A DNA stretch of 64,000 nucleotides. Source: Fragum whitleyi. Lineage: Eukaryota; Mollusca; Bivalvia; Cardiida; Cardiidae. The DNA lies in NCBI GenBank assembly GCA_948146395.1, contig OX411551.1, positions 43,496,796 to 43,560,795 of the forward strand. Direction: 5' to 3'. The notes under the pieces were generated by a model. That model was not told the origin of the DNA, searched no databases, and saw only the letters and a program-made list of their open reading frames with translations. The translations under genes were made by a program, and so were the position numbers. Shown piece after piece: positions 52,001 to 52,509 of this stretch (positions within the stretch are counted from its first letter, which is position 1; each line of letters opens with the position of its first letter).

Positions 52001-52078
52001 TAGGCCAGGGTCACAAAGGTCAAGGTCATGGTCCCCTTGATCATCCATGGCTACGGTCAATTTGGTAAGTTGGTCCAT
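950..52078 (-). CDS. SUMO-motif / SMC5-type hinge / RING1-IBR / PARP fusion protein, 19 exons, 3' end outside window
   Basis: Seen: 19 minus-strand exons with good AG acceptors and GT donors whose phases chain without error (0/1/1/0/0/1/0/2/0/2/0/0/1/1/2/0/0/2/1), giving 900 codons. Domains: VKIE sumoylation-type site (67-70) and SIM-like motifs (about 37-40, 130-133, 181-184); coiled coil (275-330); SMC5-type hinge (about 330-510); coiled coil (510-565); RING1 (605-654); IBR (696-737); PARP catalytic domain (from 754, His838, Tyr870). Family knowledge: the SMC5 hinge dimerises with SMC6; RNF216-type RBR proteins are E3 ubiquitin ligases; PARPs transfer ADP-ribose from NAD+. Inference: a nuclear, chromatin- or SUMO-directed ADP-ribosyltransferase with RBR-derived zinc modules. 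SMC ATPase heads and RING2 are absent. The last PARP strands, including the third triad residue, lie left of the window. Exon 16 carries both the IBR end and the PARP start, which argues against two adjacent genes. Confidence 0.85.
1140..1275 (+). repeat. SINE2-like fragment
   Basis: Carries the body CAGCTGGAGGCTAGGAAAGG and the tail TTGTTGAAAG...TAAAACCCCATTCAAA shared with copies at 6430, 12120, 13220, 14930 and 30768. Confidence 0.55.
1640..2850. repeat. Degenerate tandem-cored repeat and AT-rich microsatellite
   Basis: Repeats of 'CTGACCATGTTTCAAGATATTT' style units of about 130 bp run from 1640 to 2690, with one palindrome K copy at 1872-1939. An AT-rich TGTAATTACA/AATTAC simple repeat follows at 2698-2850. 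Nothing coding seen. Confidence 0.5.
3155..3345 (-). repeat. Three extra copies of the exon 18 3' edge and donor
   Basis: Units of about 64-70 bp repeat GACTTTGTGGACAGA...TTTGGGCAGG with a downstream GT: GGGTAAGTTAA (copy 2), AAGGTACAAG (copy 3) and a broken one (copy 4). Extending exon 18 to copy 2 would meet a TAA at once, so only the first donor is productive. Confidence 0.75.
3376..3527 (-). CDS. Exon 18: PARP catalytic His motif
   Basis: Residues 817-867. NEKRLFHGTRIDVIDSICKE places the NAD-binding catalytic His at 838; GFDWRLCGQNGTVFGQ is the usual GFD.R..G.NGT.FG block. Acceptor TATACTACAG, donor GGGCAGG|GTAAGT; phase 2 in, 1 out. Three further degenerate copies of the last 60 nt plus donor follow (3155-3345). 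Confidence 0.9.
4628..4856 (+). mobile_element. TTAA-flanked MITE (family P)
   Basis: About 229 bp bounded by TTAA, with inverted ends resembling CCCTTTCCTGTTT. Two better copies are at 32411 and 45014. A TTAA target is typical of piggyBac-type transposases. Confidence 0.6.
5268..5800 (+). repeat. Family I repeat, two parts
   Basis: Contains CAAGAGCACCGCCTACCGGCGCCTAC, then the ACGACAACGAC microsatellite and GGTTTTCTCCGAAAACAGCCGAGC tail; a close copy is at 32025-32336, a partial one at 10080-10290. It ends about 20 bp from the donor of exon 17. Confidence 0.6.
5820..5965 (-). CDS. Exon 17: PARP catalytic domain, N-terminal part
   Basis: Residues 769-816. VEYLDIAALF (PARP: EY..V...F) and KKVYRIQNQRLWEKYS (PARP: I.RIQN..LWE.Y), the most characteristic pre-catalytic signature of the family. 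Acceptor TTTATTTTCAG|GGA, donor AGCTT|GTGAGT; phase 0 in, 2 out. Confidence 0.9.
6030..6430. mobile_element. Foldback MITE, family B
   Basis: GTTTCAGTGTAAGATCGATTT...GATCTTATCC(A)AAAACAAAC and TTATCAAGTGATAATC hallmarks. Related copies at 7548-7910, 10625-11015 and, reversed, 50280-50620. Confidence 0.55.
6430..7205 (-). mobile_element. SINE2 copy split by a Mutator-like foldback (family C, 6694-7137)
   Basis: SINE2 sequence (AACCATGGGTTCCTGATATTT body; tRNA-like head on the minus strand) is resumed after 7137. The insert has inverted ends ATTCGGAACA and a central perfect palindrome (arms about 33 bp, 6844-6915). About 20 bp of the SINE (AGACAA(A/T)TGTCCTAAAGG) is duplicated at the two sides. 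Confidence 0.65.
7548..7910. mobile_element. Foldback MITE, family B
   Basis: Same landmarks as the copy at 6030 (GAAAGATCATTTTATCTTTCATTGAGT, GATCTTACTC, TTATCAAATGATAATC), more diverged. Confidence 0.5.
7924..7950 (-). CDS. Possible 27-nt microexon between exons 16 and 17
   Basis: Would add LATKLRFSE in phase 0/0 (acceptor GAAATAG, donor GCGAG|GTAATT). The pyrimidine tract is poor. Without it, exon 16 joins exon 17 perfectly and the spacing from HW to the VEYLDI motif fits PARPs better. I did not include it in the 900-codon model. Confidence 0.2.
8015..8260 (+). mobile_element. TTAA-flanked MITE, family D
   Basis: Begins TTAACCCTTGTCATGCTGAA and ends CAAGGGTTAA; the intact sister is at 36842-37087. 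Same TTAA target as family P but a different inside. Confidence 0.7.
8365..8572 (+). mobile_element. tRNA-derived SINE (SINE1)
   Basis: The head TGGTCTAGAGGTAGAGTG (A-box-like) and GGTTCGATTCCCGGGAGC (B box) is tRNA-like, followed by a conserved body and GGTTTAAACC. A 5'-truncated copy is at 15900-16078. Not a functional tRNA: no acceptor pairing or CCA-end stem. Confidence 0.75.
8690..10075 (+). repeat. Family G element with 8 tandem units of about 156 bp
   Basis: Units start near CTGCACTCCCCCTT and contain ATACTCCGGACAAGATTC and AAACAACAAAGGGCAATAAC. The end is a single-copy tail GGACGCCGGACG...GGGCGTATAAAA. The 156-bp period is a multiple of three, which keeps a frame open for 166 codons without implying a protein. 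Diverged relatives at 21150-22440, 27789-28515 and 48770-49050. Confidence 0.7.
10080..10620 (+). repeat. Family I fragment and (CAGA)n-tailed repeat
   Basis: 10080-10290 resembles family I. 10295-10620 ends in CAGACAGACAGACAGA and GGCAGAGGTATAA; this tail type recurs at 11455, 22090 and 31690. Confidence 0.5.
10625..11015. mobile_element. Foldback MITE, family B (best copy)
   Basis: Contains an inner palindrome around AAAGCTATATTTTCGAGTGAAAAATATAGCTTTT, TGACGTCA-like sites and the TTATCAAGTGATAATC end. It ends about 50 bp from the exon 16 donor. Confidence 0.6.
11066..11212 (-). CDS. Exon 16: IBR end fused to start of PARP catalytic domain
   Basis: Residues 720-768. TFCRLCETEWHLKKHDLC completes the IBR (C722, C725, H730/H734, C737). 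After about 16 residues comes IPAHWEIDTEKEKDM; IPAHW/LP.HW is the usual first motif of PARP10/14-type catalytic domains. Acceptor TTCCTTGTAG|ACT, donor GATATG|GTAAGG; phase 0/0. A later AG (TTTTTGTAG) would break the frame. Where RNF216 would continue to RING2 this protein goes directly to the ART fold. Confidence 0.85.
11290..11545 (+). repeat. Dispersed repeat with G-rich tail
   Basis: TTTGAACTTGACAGATGACATTGACCTTGTCACAT style, ending in GGACGGACAACAG and a G-tract (11520-11543). Similar text at 21780-22195. Confidence 0.5.
12120..12385 (-). mobile_element. SINE2 copy with tRNA-like head
   Basis: Minus-strand reading begins with a tRNA-like head including GGTTTGATCCCCGACAGC and ends AAGCGGTGTTTAACTCCATTCAATCAA. 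Partial copies at 13220-13400 and 14930-15165. Confidence 0.65.
12474..12815 (+). mobile_element. TACAGT-ended MITE, family E
   Basis: Runs from TACAGTAAAACTTGTGTTAAGCGACCAC to GCAATATTGACTGTA, with TA at both ends (Tc1/mariner-like target, inferred). Copies at 41155-41465 (reversed), 41493-41831 and 49787-50121 (reversed). Lies directly downstream of exon 15. Confidence 0.6.
12831..12903 (-). CDS. Exon 15: first half of IBR zinc module
   Basis: Residues 695-719: CPGCGYSGVLEADIKNFKC and NKCHK, with C696, C699, C714 and C717 as zinc ligands. RNF216 has the similar CP.C.FPALL..D...F.C at this place. Acceptor CTATTATACAG, donor CATAAG|GTAGTA; phase 2 in, 0 out. A family-E MITE ends about 15 bp past the donor. 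An 80-bp duplicate of the acceptor side lies at 12975-13060. Confidence 0.85.
13220..13400 (-). mobile_element. SINE2 partial copy
   Basis: Shares CCTAGCCTCCAGCTGCTATC and GGAGCCCCTAATGATAGACTCC with the copy at 12120; the tRNA-like head is missing. Confidence 0.55.
14029..14131 (-). CDS. Exon 14: RING1-IBR linker helix
   Basis: Residues 661-694, starting SELRKSLPSIVMDLLEES. RNF216 has a like SELEK.LP helical linker directly after RING1. Acceptor AAATTTTACAG, donor GTCAA|GTAAGT; phase 1 in, 2 out. A 26-bp sequence repeated three times lies just past the donor (13930-14012). Confidence 0.8.
14600..15165. repeat. CAGGG-type element remnant (14600-14910) and SINE2 (14930-15165, minus)
   Basis: The first part carries the ACTTGTCCCTGGACAAGTAG palindromic motif of the element at 33865. 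The second is a SINE2 copy with GGGGATCAAACCC in its head. Confidence 0.55.
15349..15576 (-). CDS. Exon 13: Thr/Pro linker and RING1 of RNF216 type
   Basis: Residues 585-660. TTTPATVTPLKEPPPP precedes C605-EA-C608, C620-CDG-H624, C627-TS-C630, C649-SVPS-C654, a full RING1 ligand set. The layout (C-x-x-H-x-x-C-x-x-C, then K...GxxxxxC....C) resembles RNF216/TRIAD3 RING1. Acceptor TCAACTCCACAG, donor CTCAAA|GTAAGT; phase 1/1. Family role: RING1 binds the E2. Confidence 0.85.
15900..16078 (+). mobile_element. tRNA-derived SINE1, 5'-truncated
   Basis: Starts inside the B box (GAGTTTGATTCCCGGGAGC) and shares the whole body and GGTTTAAACC tail with 8365-8572. Confidence 0.7.
16100..18055. other. 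Intron stretch, mostly unremarkable
   Basis: A small palindrome around AAAGTGTCTTAGGACACTTTG (16141-16162), a CAGGGGTGTGGAATTCCC element (16799-17095, right end lost), and otherwise AT-rich sequence. No exon found. Confidence 0.5.
18064..18715. mobile_element. CAGGG-TIR element (hAT-like MITE)
   Basis: Ends CAGGGTCCAAAGAAT / ATTCTTTGGACCCTG are perfect 15-bp inverted repeats, flanked by a direct repeat TTTAAGC on both sides (18057-18063, 18716-18722). Internal subterminal GGACGAGTGG repeats. CAGGG ends suggest hAT, although the duplication is 7 rather than 8 bp. Confidence 0.75.
19305..20730 (+). repeat. Family F element with tandem core
   Basis: Starts AAAGCCATGAATGGCTTGAG, has about 7 diverged units of 160-190 bp (GAGAAAATGATTTTCAAAGTTTCCAC...AAGGGTCACTCAAGGATCATTC), then a GCACGCACGGACGGACG run, ending CAGTGGCTTTCAGCCAGTGGAGC. 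Copies at 26756, 46290, 39040 and 52510. Confidence 0.7.
20879..20936 (-). CDS. Exon 12: linker
   Basis: A 58-nt exon, residues 566-584: EESLVPPINSRLPKVTDVP. Acceptor CTGTGTTTCAG, donor CCTG|GTAAGT; phase 0 in, 1 out. No domain recognised; joins a Thr/Pro-rich linker in exon 13. Confidence 0.75.
21150..22440 (+). repeat. Family G relative with nested repeat
   Basis: Units of GCACTTCTCCTCCATGAGATCTATCCACCC; a nested (GGACGGAC)n-tailed repeat with two near-identical 130-bp blocks sits at 21735-22195. Confidence 0.6.
22441..23236. other. Intron stretch without recognised feature
   Basis: AT-rich sequence of dispersed-repeat style (CCCTTTTACCTGTGAAACTTGACAG). No splice-bounded coding segment seen. 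Confidence 0.4.
23247..23691. mobile_element. Mutator-like foldback, family C, with 10-bp target duplication
   Basis: Ends CATTCGGAACATCACTCGGCCA / TGGCCGAGTGG...CCGAATG are inverted; AATTTGAGGG is directly repeated on both sides (23237-23246, 23692-23701). Central palindrome with about 33-bp arms at 23396-23468. Ten-bp duplications and long inverted ends suggest a Mutator-type origin. Confidence 0.75.
23700..25335. other. Intron stretch with degenerate repeats
   Basis: Contains GAGGCCCAAATATGACCC-type repeat text (24300-24900) and a tRNA-like fragment (24690-24765). No exon seen. Confidence 0.4.
25341..25442 (-). CDS. Exon 11: coiled coil
   Basis: Residues 532-565, 34 residues with heptad-like Leu/Ile spacing (KKTELESECELINRRSQELA). 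Acceptor TTATGTTTCAG, donor AAAAG|GTACCA; phase 0/0. The coiled coil ends here, far shorter than the hundreds of residues in a true SMC arm. Confidence 0.8.
26381..26447 (-). CDS. Exon 10: return coiled coil
   Basis: Residues 509-531: KEPTLLIKSVDEQRKQELKQ and LK. The VDEQRKQEL pattern is like the start of the second SMC5 coiled coil. Acceptor TTTTTGCAG, donor CTGAAG|GTAAGT; phase 2 in, 0 out. Confidence 0.8.
26756..27787 (+). repeat. Family F element
   Basis: Same start (AAAGCCATGAATGGCTTGAG) and end (GGCTTTCAGCCAGTGGAGC) as 19305-20730, with fewer core units. Confidence 0.7.
27789..29100 (+). repeat. Family G relative, then CTCAAAT-type repeat with GGACGGACAGAC tail
   Basis: 27789-28515 has four to five units like 21150. 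28515-29100 ends GGGGAGCATAA after a (GGAC)n run. Confidence 0.55.
29695..30110 (+). mobile_element. MITE, family H
   Basis: GAGTGGTCGTGAAATACCGAATTTATT...GTGGGGTTATTTCGCTCC. A reversed copy lies at 47450-47860 and a fragment at 30590-30690. Confidence 0.6.
30490..30548 (-). CDS. Exon 9: end of hinge
   Basis: A 59-nt exon, residues 490-508: YQMKKSNYSGLPSTICARL. SMC5 has the similar YVVK.S.YS...S at this point. Acceptor GTTTATTACAG, donor TTGAA|GTAAGT; phase 0 in, 2 out. Too short to be found by ORF length; identified from splice sites and the SMC5 alignment from memory. Confidence 0.8.
30768..30925 (+). mobile_element. SINE2 copy
   Basis: AATAGCAGCTCGAGGCTAGG to AAGCAGCATAAAACCCTATTCAAACAAAC; head missing. 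Confidence 0.6.
31000..31260 (+). mobile_element. Family D MITE, decayed
   Basis: Follows family D text (CCTGAAATATTACTGCTTTGGCA, GTGCAGTCTGATCTTAGT, TTCAGCATGACACTAGTTAA). Confidence 0.5.
31430..31815 (+). repeat. Dispersed repeat with GGACGGATGG tail
   Basis: TTCTGACCATAGTTCATGAC units, then a GGACAGACGGATGG run (31690-31775) and a GGTGGGGAGTATAA end, 15 bp from the exon 8 donor. Confidence 0.55.
31830..32013 (-). CDS. Exon 8: SMC5-type hinge, C-terminal part
   Basis: Residues 428-489. DYGFQCYLQDKIKCPEPIM, then FLCNRYGIHNYPIG, follow the order of the SMC5 hinge (YGFFSYL, D.PVM.YLC..Y.IH.VP.G). Ends CFFTPEYR. Acceptor CATTTCAG|TGATTA, donor AGG|GTATGA. A family-I repeat starts about 12 bp upstream of the acceptor and supplies part of its pyrimidine tract. 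Confidence 0.85.
32025..32336 (+). repeat. Family I repeat abutting exon 8
   Basis: CAAGAGCACCGCCTACGGGTGC to CTCCGAAAACAGGCGAGC with a GACGACGAAGACGACGATGACG microsatellite inside. Inserted about 12 bp upstream of the exon 8 acceptor. Confidence 0.65.
32411..32640 (+). mobile_element. TTAA-flanked MITE, family P (intact)
   Basis: TTAACCCTTTCCTGTTTTAC ... TTAAACAGCAAAGGGTTAA; 230 bp, with an internal hairpin GAAATTGCTTGTCAGAAGCAATTTC. Confidence 0.7.
33865..34232. mobile_element. CAGGG-TIR element (hAT-like MITE)
   Basis: CAGGGTTGTGGAA / TTTCCACAGCCCTG inverted ends with a direct repeat GTTAAGT on both sides (33858-33864, 34233-34239). Many copies of CTTGTCC/GGACAAG inside. Truncated relatives at 14600, 16799 and 26610. 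Confidence 0.7.
34481..34689 (-). CDS. Exon 7: SMC5-type hinge, central part
   Basis: Residues 359-427, beginning VNVKDQFYARCLESLVSSND. SMC5 proteins have a like-placed TINMKD...ENHI.SNDL pattern, then an F-rich stretch; here MTKFFFEKHED follows. Ends with FRRPITDY, like the SMC5 RP(I/L)..L..YGF block. Acceptor TTTTCTATAG, donor TATAG|GTCAGT; phase 0 in, 2 out. Confidence 0.85.
34745..35830. repeat. Repeat bounded by TATACGCCC / GGGCGTATA, then family E fragment
   Basis: Starts AACAAGAGCTTCCC...TATACGCCCAATGG and ends GACCCTTCGGGCGTATAAAA at 35731. Inside are three units of about 190 bp (GGGCAGATAAT.. AAGA). A family-E piece follows. No coding segment. Confidence 0.5.
35853..36296. mobile_element. 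CAGGCCTCCTAG-TIR element (family J)
   Basis: Ends CAGGCCTCCTAG / CTAGGAGGCCTG are perfectly inverted and CGTAAG is repeated on both sides. The interior is rich in AAATAAAGG and AAAGGTTT repeats. Confidence 0.65.
36521..36592. repeat. 72-bp near-perfect palindrome (family K)
   Basis: ATATTGAGGGTTCGGTGCAA and its complement flank a GTATATAC centre, with arms of about 34 bp. Diverged relatives at 1872-1939, 32969-33036, 38655-38732 and 51642-51694. Confidence 0.75.
36842..37087 (+). mobile_element. TTAA-flanked MITE, family D (intact)
   Basis: TTAACCCTTGTCATGCTGAA ... TTCAGCATGACAAGGGTTAA, 20-bp perfect inverted ends including the TTAA target; 246 bp. Confidence 0.8.
37200..38290 (+). repeat. 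Dispersed repeat with internal A26 tract
   Basis: CAAGAGGACCATGATGGTCC start and GATGAGCTAAAAA end; tandem units CCAAATATGACCCCAGGGTC of about 170 bp. A poly-A run sits at 37541-37565. Confidence 0.5.
38448..38560 (-). pseudogene. Decayed duplicate of exon 6 (copy B)
   Basis: Encodes NEAVIWLWGSKLLFTGTTYE and keeps the TTTGT|GTAAGTATC donor. A weak internal AG (ACTACAG|AAAGG) would even be phase-compatible, but the upstream pyrimidine tract is missing. Probably a non-used duplicate; an in-frame alternative exon cannot be excluded. Confidence 0.55.
38574..38640 (-). pseudogene. Decayed duplicate of the exon 6 3' end (copy A)
   Basis: Encodes a TTYEP-like stretch and keeps the GTAAGTATC donor, but has a G-tract insertion and no acceptor. 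Probably non-functional. Confidence 0.55.
38795..38952 (-). CDS. Exon 6: coiled coil into SMC5-type hinge
   Basis: Residues 306-358. Acceptor ATTCATTTCAG, donor TTTGT|GTAAGT, phase 1 in, 0 out. The motif DSYEAVIWLRGSKGLF followed by YEPIALCV corresponds to the start of the SMC5 hinge, where vertebrate SMC5 has a closely similar EAVLWLR...EPI pattern. Two shorter decayed copies of this exon lie 150-500 bp downstream. Confidence 0.85.
39040..40965 (+). repeat. Family F copy with nested 1.1-kb repeat
   Basis: Family F text runs to 39510 and resumes at 40592. Between lie two other repeats, one of them (39721-40590) with four units of about 190 bp (GGTTCAGGAGGAGATGTCATTC) and a GCTCGCTGGCCTTCGGCCAGTGGAGC end. 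Confidence 0.6.
41155..41831. mobile_element. Two family E MITEs in opposite orientation
   Basis: 41155-41465 starts TATAGTCAATATTGCTCAAGCG (reversed); 41493-41831 starts TACAGCAAAACTTGTGTTAAGC and ends AGCAATATGGACTGTA. They lie head to head just left of the exon-5 minisatellite. Confidence 0.6.
41866..43455. repeat. About 27-copy minisatellite of 57/60 bp, each unit with a 5' splice site
   Basis: Near-identical units differ by one GGA triplet (57 or 60 bp, both multiples of three). On the minus strand every unit reads KSI(S/A)GK-E-GDSLHVQIDNLS, and most carry (T/G)CAG|GTAAGGAG, a near-perfect splice donor. Units of a second type change CATGTAAAC to CATATTAAC, creating TAA in the coding frame. 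Only the first two units after exon 5 stay open; the rest is intronic. The array is expected to vary in copy number. Confidence 0.9.
43402..43519 (-). CDS. Exon 5: coiled-coil entry, followed by the donor-bearing minisatellite
   Basis: Residues 267-305. MTDIEQQIDKLNKEGDGLHV is heptad-like. The acceptor is a NAGNAG type (TTTACAGCAG), so one Gln is optional. The donor TTTCAG|GTAAGG lies inside the first unit of a tandem repeat; the donor 57 nt further on (43345) is also in frame and would add 19 residues. Use of the third or later donors would include a stop codon. Phase 0 in, 1 out; joins exon 6 as GCA. Confidence 0.8.
43520..45010. other. Intron 4 repeats
   Basis: 43560-43640 is a family-I scrap. 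A candidate element with inverted ends TTAGGGATG / CATCCCTAA spans about 44196-44874, containing CGGATCACTG and poly-A stretches. No exon seen. Confidence 0.4.
45014..45242 (-). mobile_element. TTAA-flanked MITE, family P (reversed)
   Basis: TTAACCCTTTGCTGTTTAAT ... AAAACAGGAAAGGGTTAA, the reverse complement of the copies at 4628 and 32411. Confidence 0.7.
45750..45866 (-). CDS. Exon 4: basic linker
   Basis: Residues 228-266, starting RKKFKQHLHPYSGQ and ending KSSIKEKKIK; strongly Lys/Arg-rich, possibly a nuclear-localisation or DNA-contact segment. Phase 0 in (TTTATCAAG|AGA) and 0 out (AAAG|GTAGTG). No domain is recognised. The acceptor has only a moderate pyrimidine tract. Confidence 0.7.
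45905..45985 (+). mobile_element. tRNA-like SINE head
   Basis: AAGCTCAGTCGGTGGAGC (A box) and GGGTTTGATTCCCCAGG (B box) with tRNA-like spacing but a 16-nt insertion and poor stems. More likely a SINE head than a tRNA gene. It lies 40 bp from the exon 4 acceptor. Confidence 0.5.
46290..47445 (+). repeat. Family F element
   Basis: Begins AAACCCATGAATGGCTTGAG and ends GTGGCTTTCAGCCAGTGAAGC after a short CGCACACACACACGGACG run. Confidence 0.65.
47450..47860 (-). mobile_element. MITE, family H (reversed)
   Basis: Reverse complement of 29695-30110 (AATAACCCCATTGAATATTTTTG ... GACCACTCATTCAATAT). It ends 25 bp from the exon 3 donor. Confidence 0.6.
47885..48237 (-). CDS. Exon 3: Asp/Ser-rich segment with SUMO-interacting motifs
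   Basis: Residues 110-227 (phase 1 in, 0 out; acceptor TTCTTTTTGTAG, donor GAG|GTCAGT). Contains LIDLTTDSP (130-138), a textbook SIM resembling those of RNF4-type ligases, and IVELD (181-185), a second candidate. An acidic run of Asp with few Ser follows (about 187-220). An alternative donor 6 nt upstream (AAAA|GTGAGG) would break the frame into exon 4. Three partial copies of this exon lie just upstream (48.3-49.4 kb). Confidence 0.8.
48327..48536 (-). pseudogene. Decayed duplicate of exon 3, copy 2
   Basis: The nearest upstream copy is about 90% like exon 3 over its first 70 codons, with the same acceptor (TTTTTGTAG) and the LIDLTTDSP motif. It lacks exon 3's acidic tail and donor. If its acceptor were used, translation would run into the intron and stop within about 15 codons. 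It is therefore probably silent, or an alternative terminal exon. Confidence 0.7.
48600..49118 (-). pseudogene. Decayed duplicate of exon 3, copy 3, split by a repeat insertion
   Basis: Homology to exon 3 is found at 49052-49118 and at 48600-48767. The two parts are separated by about 280 bp of family-G repeat ending in a purine-rich GGGGGGCATAA tail. An in-frame TAG replaces a Lys codon near 48691. This copy cannot be a functional exon. Confidence 0.65.
49249..49372 (-). pseudogene. Decayed duplicate of exon 3, copy 4 (fragment)
   Basis: A 120-bp fragment still recognisable by the GATCTAACAACAG and CAAATA-type stretches shared with exon 3, with several substitutions and a small insertion at its acceptor side. 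It is the outermost and most decayed of the exon-3 copies. Confidence 0.5.
49787..50121 (-). mobile_element. Family E MITE (reversed)
   Basis: GAGCAACCACGTCTATTAAGC ... AACACAAGTTTTAACTGTA, ending about 40 bp from the exon 2 donor. Confidence 0.55.
50162..50257 (-). CDS. Exon 2: acidic linker
   Basis: Residues 78-109, starting DLPEYVEIDDDYDIKWKD. Acceptor TTTATTTTGACAG|ATC, donor ATAA|GTAAGT, phase 1 in and phase 1 out. The VEIDDDYD stretch is a hydrophobic-acidic patch that could be a weak SUMO-interacting motif. The GTPEMDMEF part is not recognised. Confidence 0.8.
50280..50620 (-). mobile_element. Family B MITE (reversed)
   Basis: GGTTATCACTTGATAAACTC ... TTTCTTGGACAAGAAAACC; ends just upstream of the exon 2 acceptor. 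Confidence 0.5.
51847..52078 (-). CDS. Exon 1: start codon and acidic N-terminus with SUMO motifs
   Basis: Residues 1-77, beginning MDQLTKLTVAMDDQ. The ATG at 52078 has A at -3 and G at +4. An in-frame TAA lies 21 nt upstream, so coding cannot extend further 5'. The segment contains VQII followed by SSSGSSE (residues 37-46, SIM-like) and SPVKIEP (67-70 fits the sumoylation consensus). It ends in phase 1 at GATG|GTAAAT. The exon itself probably begins at 52145, after the acceptor CTTTTCTTACAG, giving 67 nt of 5' UTR here; an upstream non-coding exon is therefore expected. Confidence 0.85.
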
Positions 52079-52145
52079 TTTTGTAGTATGTATGAGTTAC
52101 CCCTCACATTTCAGTCAACCATTCCTTGAACAATTCATATCCAAT
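52079..52145 (-). promoter_or_regulatory. 5' UTR segment with three very short upstream ORFs
   Basis: Between the acceptor TTCTTACAG|ATTGG (exon start 52145) and the start codon there are three upstream ATGs. The first opens a 7-codon ORF, the second a 3-codon ORF (ATG GTT GAC TGA), and the third is a direct start-stop ATG TGA. Such leaders usually reduce translation of the main frame. That this segment is in the mature mRNA is inferred from the acceptor alone. Confidence 0.5.
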
Positions 52146-52199
52146 CTGTAAGAAAAGGAAGTAATTCTTCACAGGGTTCCAAAATAAGAAAGTTTGTTT

Positions 52200-52505
52200 G
52201 TTTGAATAGAATTGAACATTGCTTTCTAAGTTTTTCAGTCAAATCAAAGCGTCTGGAGCACCTGAGGGATAGATTCCTCAGGCCCGCTTTATTACAAACA
52301 ATCTTACAATCATTTATTGCACAAGTCAAAAATTAGAGCTGCCTCTTCAGTGGTAACTAAACATGGAATTCTGCCATGCATCTTCTCATTGGAATCCTCT
52401 TCTCAAGATGATTCCAAAGCGATATTGCAAGGCAGAATCTAATGTTAATGACAACAGCAGGGACAATTTGTGATTTTAACTTACGATCATTTTTTTCGTA
52501 TGATG
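52200..52505. mobile_element. SINE2 scrap and foldback family A copy
   Basis: 52200-52278 is SINE2 tail and body. 52279-52505 has GGCCCGCTTTATTACAAAC and a TCGTATGATGTTTAG end like 467-713. Confidence 0.45.
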
Positions 52506-52509
52506 TTTA

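Noticed and set aside
51723..52040. 105-codon plus-strand frame opposite exon 1
   Set aside because: Shadow of exon 1, which has splice sites, a good start context and motif content on the minus strand.
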